In this document: in pieces, positions 1 through 5,296 of the stretch
How positions within the stretch are numbered: the stretch's first letter is position 1
Layout: each line of letters starts with the position of its first letter
The notes under the pieces: model-generated
Databases searched by the model: none
What the model saw: only the letters and a program-made list of their open reading frames with translations
What the model was told of the DNA's origin: nothing
Source: DASUVJ01 sp036378995
Lineage (GTDB): Bacteria; Patescibacteriota; Saccharimonadia; Saccharimonadales; Saccharimonadaceae
NCBI GenBank assembly: GCA_036378995.1
Contig: DASUVJ010000031.1
Coordinates: forward strand, 1 to 9,212
Direction of reading: 5' to 3'
Length of the DNA stretch: 9,212 bases
Position numbers and translations under genes: made by a program

Positions 1-682
1 GAGCCGATGTGGCATGAGCGAGCCTTCCAAGGTCACTATCGGTAGAGGTCCCTGCCAGCTCACGCAGAAGACGCTGCGGCAGTGATCGCGGATGATCGGG
101 CCGCCGGTAGAATCTTCTATCTAAGGATTCAAGACTTACGACTGGTATCGTACTTCGTTTTCGGTGTTCTTCGGCGCCCCGGTTAGAGAGCTTTACTTGA
201 AAAGGCCAGCCGTCGTCAATTTTGCCGGTACCTACTGGTGTGAGATAGAAATCGATAGCACCGAACTTATCGGCCTGACGTGTGGCTGGTACGGGTACAG
301 TGACGGCATCCGGGTGGATTCCGTCGCGGAGGAAAAGACTAAAGATAGTCAGCTCGCCCAGTCTGCCTAAATAATCTCCACGATCTTGCGGTGCGGCCTC
401 GGCAAGTTTGGCGAGTTCATCTTCAATAAGGCCGGCGAGCAATCCGTATGTGTCGTTCGCCGCATCGATTCTTTCTTCGGTCGGTGGGTGAAAAGCGAGT
501 TCATAAAGCGGCAGAGAGAGGGCTTTGAAATCCGTGTGGGAAAAGGCCTGAGTGCTATCACTTTGGCCTAGCTCACCAATGACATGAGCCGCATTTAAAA
601 CGTCGCCCCTTAAAAGGAGGGCGTCAACCTCTTCTTCAACGAGATGAGGAGGACGTTCTACCATCGGCCGCAGCTCGCGCAT
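1..682 (-). CDS. Unknown protein with possible PD-(D/E)xK nuclease core (C-terminus outside window)
   Basis: An uninterrupted reading frame of 227 codons runs from ATG at 682 off the left edge, so the C-terminus is missing. I do not recognise the protein as a whole. The N-terminal half looks helical and acidic. In the second half a helix with Glu110 (LGRLGEL) is followed by KFGAIDFYLT (Asp144) on a probable beta strand, then PFQVKLS (Gln162-x-Lys164) on the next strand. This E...D...QxK order and spacing resembles the PD-(D/E)xK nuclease fold, where a Gln can replace the second acidic residue. That is inference from motif only. The gene lies 37 nt after the NnrD-like gene in the same direction and is probably its co-transcribed distal neighbour. 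A second in-frame ATG at 664 is an alternative start; neither start has a Shine-Dalgarno sequence. Confidence 0.75.
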   Translation of the reverse strand, partial: MRELRPMVERPPHLVEEEVDALLLRGDVLNAAHVIGELGQSDSTQAFSHTDFKALSLPLYELAFHPPTEERIDAANDTYGLLAGLIEDELAKLAEAAPQDRGDYLGRLGELTIFSLFLRDGIHPDAVTVPVPATRQADKFGAIDFYLTPVGTGKIDDGWPFQVKLSNRGAEEHRKRSTIPVVSLESLDRRFYRRPDHPRSLPQRLLRELAGTSTDSDLGRLAHATSA

Positions 683-711
683 GTTTTTATTTTGACATAA
701 CAGTGACGAAG

Positions 712-735
712 AGTAAATATTACTGCGTATTTACT
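712..735. repeat. Perfect 8-bp dyad AGTAAATA / TATTTACT
   Basis: AGTAAATA at 712-719 and TATTTACT at 728-735 form a perfect inverted repeat with an 8-nt loop. It spans the stop codon of the NnrD-like gene. On the minus strand it is AT-rich and has no T-tract, so it is a poor terminator. A TATAGT box (738-733, minus) overlaps one arm, so an operator-like role for the downstream gene at 682 is possible but unproven. Confidence 0.4.
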
Positions 736-1517
736 ATACTCGCGGTAACAGCCTCAATGGGTGCTTTTGGATTCCAGAGCCAGTAGCTGGCCGCACGCGC
801 CGCAACGCTCCCTCTCCAGATTGCCATTGGATTCTGCCATTCGGTGGTCGTAACATTGCCGTCACTCGCAACGATGAGGTAATCCTTATGCAGTGTCATT
901 ATTGTCACCGGATAGGTAATGGTAAATTTGTGCAGCGCTTCAACAAGGCTCGCAAGCTGCATGCTAAATGTCAAAATTTTTGGATAGTACACGCTTTGGA
1001 ATAGCTTTTGTGTCTGCGCAAAGGATACGACAAGCAGCGTGTTCGGACGCTCTGCGATTTGCTGGGAGCCGTTTTTAATAAGGTCGACCGCATCGCGCGT
1101 CATCGTAAGCGGGCCTTCGTAATCACGAAGGAAGTCCTCGTATAAAATCGCGGTTTCGCTGTTTCGGCCAGCATCGCCCGCCATCAGGATTCCTGTTGAC
1201 CATTCACCAAGCGCCCGCATTTCCGTCAGCGCCTCGCGCGAGAGGCTGCCCGAAGGATTGGTCGGGGCAAAAATTGTATCGGTAATCGTTGAAGGAATAG
1301 TCTTCCGAAGTACATCGGGCAGGAGAACGCGTACCTCTCCTGCTCCGGCGCTAAGAGCTGTGCTGTAGCTTTCGGCGACGCCGGCAAAACCAAGTTTGTT
1401 GCCCCCGATGATTCCTAATCTCCCCGCTTGGGATCGCTGCTCGGGCTTGCTCCATTCGATATCCGGAAAAAGCGGCTTCTCGGCGGTTTGTGTTTGCCAG
1501 TACGGATGTGTTTCCAT
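720..1517 (-). CDS. NnrD-like (ADP-dependent NAD(P)HX dehydratase fold) protein lacking the catalytic GTGD motif
   Basis: 265 aa if started at the ATG at 1517, which follows the Nudix stop codon by 4 nt; an earlier ATG at 1559 would overlap the Nudix gene by 38 nt. The layout follows NnrD/YjeF C-terminal ribokinase-like enzymes: GRLGIIGGN (32-40) for the Gly-rich start, ALSAGAGEVRV (54-64) matching the AALRxGAGLV segment, MAGDAGRNSE (112-121) for GPGLGR, LTMTRDAVDLI (137-147) for LVLDADALNLL, and ERPNTLLVVSFAQ for the RPNTILTPHPGE segment. The decisive anion-hole and base motif GGTGD is replaced by IWRGS (233-237), and LDAD has become MTRD. NnrD repairs hydrated NAD(P)H, but this copy is probably catalytically dead or repurposed. 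It belongs to the minus-strand operon downstream of the Nudix gene. The fold assignment is fairly firm; the function is unknown. Confidence 0.8.
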   Translation of the reverse strand: METHPYWQTQTAEKPLFPDIEWSKPEQRSQAGRLGIIGGNKLGFAGVAESYSTALSAGAGEVRVLLPDVLRKTIPSTITDTIFAPTNPSGSLSREALTEMRALGEWSTGILMAGDAGRNSETAILYEDFLRDYEGPLTMTRDAVDLIKNGSQQIAERPNTLLVVSFAQTQKLFQSVYYPKILTFSMQLASLVEALHKFTITYPVTIMTLHKDYLIVASDGNVTTTEWQNPMAIWRGSVAARAASYWLWNPKAPIEAVTASIVNTQ

Positions 1518-1521
1518 GTGA

Positions 1522-2016
1522 TTATGCTGGTTGCTGCTCGCTTGGGAGCTGGTCAACAATGCGCACGTCGTGCGTTAAAAGATTGTCATTTTCATCAAAA
1601 GTAAATAGGCCATGGACTTTATTGCCAGCGAGCACCTGTGGAAGCCAAAACTCGTCGTCTTGCCACATATTATCGTACGGAATGTCCTCTATTTTAAACC
1701 ACTCGGGTGCCATCTCTTCGGTCTCTACAGGCTCGCCCTGCCATTCGTCGCATAAATAAGCATGGACGTACATGCGCCAAGGTTCGTTGCTCTCTTGCTG
1801 GGTAAAATCGTGCTCTGCTACCTGCCAGTAGTTCATAGGCGTCACGCCGATTTCTTCATGGCATTCGCGTAGTAGCGCCTGCTCTATGGTTTCGCCCGGT
1901 TCGATCTTGCCGCCAACGCCGTTGTAGCGATCCGATCCAAAGCCGCGTTTTTTCATGGCGAGCAAAATCTCGTCTCCGCGGCGCAAAAACAATAGCGTAC
2001 ATACTTTTTCTGTCAT
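1522..2016 (-). CDS. MTH1-like Nudix hydrolase (probable oxidised purine nucleoside triphosphatase)
   Basis: 164 aa. The Nudix box is complete: G36-x5-E42-x7-R50-E51-x2-E54-E55-x-G57, the metal site for cleaving nucleoside triphosphates to the monophosphate and pyrophosphate. The resemblance to animal NUDT1/MTH1 goes well beyond the box: MKKRGFGSDRYNG (21-33), PVETEEMAPEWF (96-107), MWQDDEFWLP (117-126) and KVHGLFTF all have direct counterparts. Residues matching the MTH1 base-recognition site are present: Asn32 and the Trp118-x-Asp120-Asp121 cluster. By family knowledge it should remove 8-oxo-dGTP and related oxidised dNTPs in the cytoplasm. The start ATG overlaps the stop of the guanylate-kinase-like gene by 4 nt (ATGA), showing translational coupling. 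Substrate is inferred from residues. Confidence 0.92.
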   Translation of the reverse strand: MTEKVCTLLFLRRGDEILLAMKKRGFGSDRYNGVGGKIEPGETIEQALLRECHEEIGVTPMNYWQVAEHDFTQQESNEPWRMYVHAYLCDEWQGEPVETEEMAPEWFKIEDIPYDNMWQDDEFWLPQVLAGNKVHGLFTFDENDNLLTHDVRIVDQLPSEQQPA

Positions 2017-2741
2017 GATAATTCCTCCGCGATTTCTAACATTCGGCGAGCATTTTCTCTGGCTGCCTGATCACTCTTCTCGTTATATTTTACTATGCCG
2101 ATTATAGATCGGACAACCGCCTCGGGGTCATCCGGATTATCTGCCCAAAAGATAGTGTGGCTTTGATCGGGATGAAGCATCCATTTGAGCGAAACTGCAG
2201 CCTCTTTAAGACGCTTTGATCGCTCTTCGCTTGCTTCCGGGTAGCGCAGATTAAGCCGGTGTTTCCAGGTCTCGGGGTCCGTACTGAGGCTAATAACGAC
2301 ACTACGCTTGAATGGTGCTGATCTGAGCTGCTCGACTGCTCCGGAGAGCGTCGGAAGTACATTGAATGTACCGGGGTAATCGCTTGGAAACGTCCCGTAA
2401 ATACGGCCGGAGGTTGGATGAACAGTGTAATTTACCATCTCTCCGTTTTTGATGGCGCCTAGAATTTGACCAACATGAACATCGTCGTGAGGCACAGTTC
2501 TAAAAAGCGCGGGGTCGTCATCCTGTCTTGCTTCTCGTGTCGTAATGACCGCGACCGGCTTAAACTCCTCGTCAGCTTGAATGAGCCGGCTGATCGCATA
2601 GCTTTTTCCTACGGCAACAGGGCTCACGAGCATGACAAGTGTTTTCTCCTGAAGAAGTGCTGCATTTTCCGGGCTTAGGGTATAGGACAGCTGATTGGCA
2701 CGTGCGGCAGCGAGTTCAGTTTCAAGTGCCGGCGAAAGCAT
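2013..2741 (-). CDS. Divergent guanylate-kinase-like P-loop protein
   Basis: 242 aa, longer than the usual 200 or so of Gmk because of N- and C-terminal extensions. The P-loop SPVAVGKS (40-47) corresponds to GPSGVGKS. TTREAR (67-72) corresponds to the TTRxPR segment, whose two Arg residues bind GMP phosphate. IYGTF (114-118) corresponds to the YGT motif. Two parts do not match Gmk: the Glu of the FLE motif appears as Asn104 (MVNY), and the acidic LDID strand is replaced by TLSGAVEQL. GMP as substrate is therefore doubtful, and another nucleotide or a regulatory role is possible. It starts 2 nt after the MazG-like stop and overlaps the Nudix gene by ATGA, placing it firmly in an operon of nucleotide-handling enzymes. 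TGA is its stop codon, which argues against UGA recoding. Confidence 0.82.
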   Translation of the reverse strand: MLSPALETELAAARANQLSYTLSPENAALLQEKTLVMLVSPVAVGKSYAISRLIQADEEFKPVAVITTREARQDDDPALFRTVPHDDVHVGQILGAIKNGEMVNYTVHPTSGRIYGTFPSDYPGTFNVLPTLSGAVEQLRSAPFKRSVVISLSTDPETWKHRLNLRYPEASEERSKRLKEAAVSLKWMLHPDQSHTIFWADNPDDPEAVVRSIIGIVKYNEKSDQAARENARRMLEIAEELS

Positions 2742-2743
2742 TC

Positions 2744-3139
2744 TTAGAGGCCTGATCCGGTCTTTTTATGTGCCATCTTGTTTTTCATCCAGTTGGCGCG
2801 TCGCTCGTCCTTGCCTTTGCCTTTAAAGTCGCTTGCCGGGTATTTTTTAGCGGCTTTTTCTAATTTTTTGTTGATAGCGTCGGCAATGTCGATATTGTTT
2901 TGCTGAGCAATCTGCATCGAATAAATAAGAATGTCTGCCAGTTCTTCACCGACTTCTTGAGTACCTCCGACAGGTTCGTCACCCCACTGGTAGTGCTCGA
3001 GGAGTTCATTGGCTTCGAGGGCGACCGATATGGCGAGACCTCGCGATGGGTTCGTGTGCCAGTCACGTTCCTCCAGATGGGTCCAGATTTTTTGATTCAG
3101 TTCTTCGAGTGTTATATTTTGTTGTTTCGGGGCTGGCAT
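2744..3139 (-). CDS. MazG/DCTPP1-like nucleotide pyrophosphohydrolase
   Basis: 131 aa, single all-alpha NTP pyrophosphatase domain. The metal-binding pattern is visible: ALEANELLEHYQW (40-52) with Glu42 and Glu45, and GEELADILIY (64-73) with Glu66 and Asp69. The FxxxRxW-like stretch ERDWHTNPSRGLAISV and the C-terminal KKYP (98-101) followed by a basic tail resemble the DCTPP1/RS21-C6 branch rather than tandem-domain E. coli MazG. Such enzymes hydrolyse dNTPs, including modified dCTP, to the dNMP and pyrophosphate. Its ATG overlaps the xthA stop by one base (TAATG), so it is translationally coupled to the AP endonuclease and probably serves the same damage-avoidance task. The exact nucleotide is not readable from the sequence. 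Confidence 0.9.
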   Translation of the reverse strand: MPAPKQQNITLEELNQKIWTHLEERDWHTNPSRGLAISVALEANELLEHYQWGDEPVGGTQEVGEELADILIYSMQIAQQNNIDIADAINKKLEKAAKKYPASDFKGKGKDERRANWMKNKMAHKKTGSGL

Positions 3140-3936
3140 TACGCGTCAACCTCGATGCTGATCGGACAGTGATCGGACCCCATGATTTTTGGATGAATTG
3201 CAGCGTTTTTAATCTGATCTTTAATGCCGCCGGAAGCCAAGAAATAGTCGATGCGCCACCCGACGTTTCGCTCGCGTGCGTTGGCCCAGTGGGTCCACCA
3301 GGTGTAATTACCACCTTCCTGATTGAACATGCGGAAGGTATCGACGTAGCCGGCCTCGAGGAATTTATCGAAACCTTCACGCTCTTCGATGGTAAAGCCA
3401 TGTTTGCCTACGTTCGGCTTTGGATTAGCAAGATCGATCTCGGTGTGAGCTACGTTTAGGTCGCCGCAAAAGATAACCGGCTTCGTCTCTTCACGTCCCT
3501 GGACGTATCTAAGAAACGCCGGGTCCCACTGTTTGTGGCGCAGTTCTAGGCGCGTAAGGTCGCCTTTGCTATTTGGGGTGTAGACCGTAACAAGGTAAAA
3601 GTTTTCAAACTCCAACGTAATGACACGGCCTTCGTTTGACGGATCGCCGTATTTGTCGCTGTCGAGTTTGTATTCGCTAATGAGCCCTTCAGGTAGACCG
3701 TAGGAGACGCTTAACGGAGCCACTTTCGTCCAGACAGACGTGCCGGAGTACCCTTTGCGGTCCGCCGAAGACCAGAATTTTTCGTATTCGGGAAATTGCG
3801 GGTCTAATTGCTCAATGTGGGCTTTTGTTTCCTGAAAACAAATGACATCAGGATTTTCTTGTTCGATAAAAGTTTTTAGCGCGCCCTTTTTCTCGACCGC
3901 GCGCATGCCGTTGACGTTCCAGGAATATAGCTTCAT
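3139..3936 (-). CDS. xthA: Exodeoxyribonuclease III / AP endonuclease
   Basis: 265 aa, the normal length for the ExoIII/APE1 family. The whole endonuclease/exonuclease/phosphatase fold is represented: SWNVNGMR (5-12, metal and phosphate-binding Asn), FQETK (34-38, catalytic Glu36), YTPNS after the central strand, the GDLNVAH Asp/Asn pair, the TWW...ARERNVGWRIDYF segment with the AP-site-contacting loop, and the terminal GSDHCPI motif with the catalytic Asp-His pair. It cleaves DNA at abasic sites in base excision repair. The start ATG at 3936 lies 9 nt after an extended -10 box, leaving only a few nucleotides of leader. It is the first gene of a coupled run through to the NnrD-like gene. Identification is secure. 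Confidence 0.97.
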   Translation of the reverse strand: MKLYSWNVNGMRAVEKKGALKTFIEQENPDVICFQETKAHIEQLDPQFPEYEKFWSSADRKGYSGTSVWTKVAPLSVSYGLPEGLISEYKLDSDKYGDPSNEGRVITLEFENFYLVTVYTPNSKGDLTRLELRHKQWDPAFLRYVQGREETKPVIFCGDLNVAHTEIDLANPKPNVGKHGFTIEEREGFDKFLEAGYVDTFRMFNQEGGNYTWWTHWANARERNVGWRIDYFLASGGIKDQIKNAAIHPKIMGSDHCPISIEVDA

Positions 3937-3945
3937 ATATCCCTA

Positions 3946-3954
3946 ATTGTACCA
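3946..3954 (-). promoter_or_regulatory. Extended -10 promoter of xthA operon (TGGTACAAT)
   Basis: On the minus strand TG-G-TACAAT (3954-3946) ends 9 nt before the xthA ATG. The start of transcription should fall about 3 nt before the ATG. It overlaps nothing but the few bases after the smpB stop, so xthA need not depend on smpB readthrough. No convincing -35 box. Confidence 0.6.
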
Positions 3955-3956
3955 TG

Positions 3957-4430
3957 CTAGGCGTGCTTGATGGCCCGTGCGGCTTCGCGCTGTTGGTCGC
4001 GACGCTTGAGAGTTTCGCGTTTGTCGTAACGCTTTTTGCCCTTACCAAGAGCAATGACAACTTTGATGAACTTGCCTGTCGTTAAAAGCTTTGTCGGAAC
4101 GATTGACATGCCGTCTTTTTTACGGGCAGCGAGCGTGTCTATTTGCTTGCGGCTGGCAAGGAGCTTTCGCGGTGCCGTGTCGATCGTGCGAGCGCCTGCC
4201 TGTCCTTTTTGATTGAGCTTGAGGCTGAAGCTGGCATTATTGAGCCACAACTCGTCGCTGCGAATTGTGACGAACGAACCTTTTAGCTGAATGTGGCCGT
4301 CGCGTGCGGCACGTGTTTCGGGGCCAGTCAGGACGATGCCGGCTACTATTTCATCACCTAAGTCGTAATCAAAGCGAGCCCTTCGATTGAGGACGGTTTT
4401 AGGGGCTGAGGCGGGTTTCTTTTTTGCCAT
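3957..4430 (-). CDS. smpB: SsrA-binding protein SmpB
   Basis: 157 aa with the ATG at 4430 (MAKKKP), the expected size. An upstream ATG at 4487 in the same frame would add an implausible extension across the promoter. SmpB binds tmRNA and brings it to stalled ribosomes for trans-translation. Visible hallmarks are NRRARFDYDLGDEIVAGIVL (15-34), matching the N-terminal oligonucleotide-binding barrel core, VPTKLLTTGKFIKVVIALGK (111-130), and the C-terminal GKKRYDKRETLKRRD (131-145), matching the conserved YDKRE tail that enters the decoding centre. The usual GTEVKSLR turn is GPETRAARD here, a mild divergence. It is transcribed away from the GC-rich block and has its own extended -10 box. No ssrA gene is visible in the window. 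Confidence 0.96.
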   Translation of the reverse strand: MAKKKPASAPKTVLNRRARFDYDLGDEIVAGIVLTGPETRAARDGHIQLKGSFVTIRSDELWLNNASFSLKLNQKGQAGARTIDTAPRKLLASRKQIDTLAARKKDGMSIVPTKLLTTGKFIKVVIALGKGKKRYDKRETLKRRDQQREAARAIKHA

Positions 4431-4439
4431 GATGGATCT

Positions 4440-4448
4440 ATTGTAACA
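4440..4448 (-). promoter_or_regulatory. Extended -10 promoter of smpB (TGTTACAAT)
   Basis: On the minus strand TG-T-TACAAT (4448-4440) ends 9 nt before the smpB ATG, the same spacing as at xthA. This supports the ATG at 4430 and a nearly leaderless mRNA. It is back to back with the plus-strand promoter at 4460-4488. Confidence 0.6.
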
Positions 4449-4459
4449 GATAAGATATA

Positions 4460-4488
4460 TTGACTTTTTATAAAAAATATGATACAAT
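4460..4488 (+). promoter_or_regulatory. Promoter TTGACT-17 nt-TGATACAAT reading into the GC-rich block
   Basis: TTGACT (4460-4465), a 17-nt AT-rich spacer, then TACAAT (4483-4488) preceded by TG (4480-4481). This is the best complete promoter in the window, with both a -35 box and an extended -10. It lies in AT-rich resident-type sequence just left of the composition border and would start transcripts near 4495, a few nucleotides before the ATG at 4499. Confidence 0.7.
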
Positions 4489-4494
4489 TTTTAG

Positions 4495-4502
4495 GCAAAT
4501 GA
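4495..4502 (+). repeat. Left copy of 8-bp inverted repeat flanking the GC-rich block (GCAAATGA)
   Basis: GCAAATGA at 4495-4502 is the exact reverse complement of TCATTTGC at 5996-6003. The two copies sit at the points where base composition changes from AT-richer to GC-rich and back. The left copy contains the ATG of the small ORF at 4499. The repeat is short, so chance cannot be excluded. Confidence 0.5.
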
Positions 4503-4552
4503 CCGAGGGAGGTCGTTTCGCACCTCCCACCCTTCGAACGAAAGCAAGGTGA
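4499..4552 (+). CDS. Possible 17-residue leader peptide, translationally coupled to the next gene
   Basis: ATG at 4499 opens 17 codons (MTEGGRFAPPTLRTKAR) closed by TGA at 4550-4552. The ATG is 10 nt after the TACAAT box, the nearly leaderless arrangement used by resident genes here. The stop overlaps the GTG start of the first membrane protein as GTGA, a standard coupling overlap. The ORF crosses the composition border, so a resident start signal is joined to imported sequence. It could deliver ribosomes to the GTG, act as an attenuating leader, or be chance. No homology is claimed. Confidence 0.4.
   Translation: MTEGGRFAPPTLRTKAR
4507..4528 (+). other. Leader hairpin GGGAGGT / ACCTCCC
   Basis: GGGAGGT (4507-4513) pairs perfectly with ACCTCCC (4522-4528) around an 8-nt loop. 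It lies inside the transcript leader and the 17-codon ORF, about 20 nt before the GTG at 4549. One arm holds an anti-SD-like purine run (GGGAGGT), so the stem could hide ribosome binding or stabilise the mRNA end. The role is unknown. Confidence 0.45.
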
Positions 4553-5214
4553 GCTCCTTGACCGACGACCGCATTGGCCTGCCCTTCTACTGGGCATGGC
4601 TGACCGACCACAACTTCGTGGTGACGTTCCTGCTGTGCCTGGTGATCACGCCCGGCCTGATGATCGTCATCGCGAAGGTCCTGGAGAGCCGCTGGCTCCC
4701 GCTCGGCCCGAAGAAGCAGTTCCTGTCGTTCTTCCCGGGGGACATCCTCCTGGGGCTGACGACGGCAGGCCTCCTGGTCCTGGCGCAGCGCCTCCCCGTG
4801 GAGGACCGTTGGTACAACGCGTTCTGGCTGCACTTCCTCGTCCAGGTGGCGGCGATCGCGATCGCCTTCTACCTGACCTTCGACGAGTTGAAGAACTTCG
4901 CCTACCCGCTGGAGGCCATCCTCTCGCCCACGAAGATCTACCACAACTTCCTGCTCTACGCCGGCTACGGCTACCTCGTCTTCATGACATTGGTCGCCGT
5001 GCTGGCCGGCTCGGACTGGTCGTGGGGCTTCGCGGGCCTGCTGGGTCTGACGCTCCTGCCGGCGCTGGTCTGGCTCGTGCTCGTCCGCATGGACAGCACG
5101 CTCCCGCCCCACCGCCACTCGATCAAGGCGCAGTCGGCCCACGTGCACGACTGGCGTCCGATCTGGCGCAAGAAGCCGGCCTGGCCTCTGAAGACGACCC
5201 CGCCGCGGAGCTGA
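4549..5214 (+). CDS. Polytopic membrane protein of unknown family (island protein 1)
   Basis: 221 aa from GTG at 4549, which overlaps the TGA of the upstream small ORF. A TTG at 4558, 6 nt after AAGGTG, is a credible alternative start. I do not recognise the family. About five hydrophobic segments are visible: residues 23-44, 64-82, 92-111, 133-153 and 159-180, followed by a basic, His- and Pro-rich cytosol-like tail (181-221, HRHSIK...WRKKP). Conserved-looking polar features inside or beside the membrane are Gly64-Asp65 followed by LTTA (70-73), and SPTKIYHNF (126-134). Both recur in the next gene, so the two are probably relatives. Codon use is strongly GC-biased, unlike the flanking genes. 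There is no signal peptide cleavage motif or known catalytic motif, and no function is assigned. Confidence 0.75.
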   Translation: MSSLTDDRIGLPFYWAWLTDHNFVVTFLLCLVITPGLMIVIAKVLESRWLPLGPKKQFLSFFPGDILLGLTTAGLLVLAQRLPVEDRWYNAFWLHFLVQVAAIAIAFYLTFDELKNFAYPLEAILSPTKIYHNFLLYAGYGYLVFMTLVAVLAGSDWSWGFAGLLGLTLLPALVWLVLVRMDSTLPPHRHSIKAQSAHVHDWRPIWRKKPAWPLKTTPPRS

Positions 5215-5221
5215 ACCGCTG

Positions 5222-5261
5222 CGCCGCCCTAGTATCTGCCCTGTGTGGAGAACGGGCGGCG
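5222..5261 (+). other. GC-rich stem between the two membrane-protein genes
   Basis: CGCCGCCC (5222-5229) is perfectly complementary to GGGCGGCG (5254-5261), with a 24-nt loop, starting 7 nt after the stop of the first gene. There is no T-run. It could be a T-less terminator of the kind seen in high-GC bacteria or a leader structure for the second gene. The loop contains TAGTAT (5230-5235), a possible -10 box placed about 7 nt before the GTG at 5243. Confidence 0.4.
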
Positions 5262-5296
5262 TGCGCGGTACTGTCTGCCTCAACGATCGGAAAGAC

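Noticed and set aside
164..571. Two short plus-strand frames in the first 600 bases
   Set aside because: They lie opposite an uninterrupted 227-codon minus-strand gene with sensible protein composition.
692..720. TTGACA followed by TAAATA (16-nt spacer) on the plus strand
   Set aside because: It would read antisense into the NnrD-like gene, lacks the TGn extension shared by the other promoters, and no plus-strand gene follows.
4431..4487. N-terminal extension of SmpB from the upstream ATG at 4487
   Set aside because: It would translate through the smpB -10 box, and the added residues do not match SmpB; MAKKKP at 4430 gives the normal length.
4468..5283. Long minus-strand open frame (271 codons) across the first island gene
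   Set aside because: It is an antisense shadow of GC-rich coding sequence: low-complexity, Arg/Gln/Glu/Val-rich, no domain, and it runs through the promoter. The plus-strand frame has clear membrane segments and G/C third positions.
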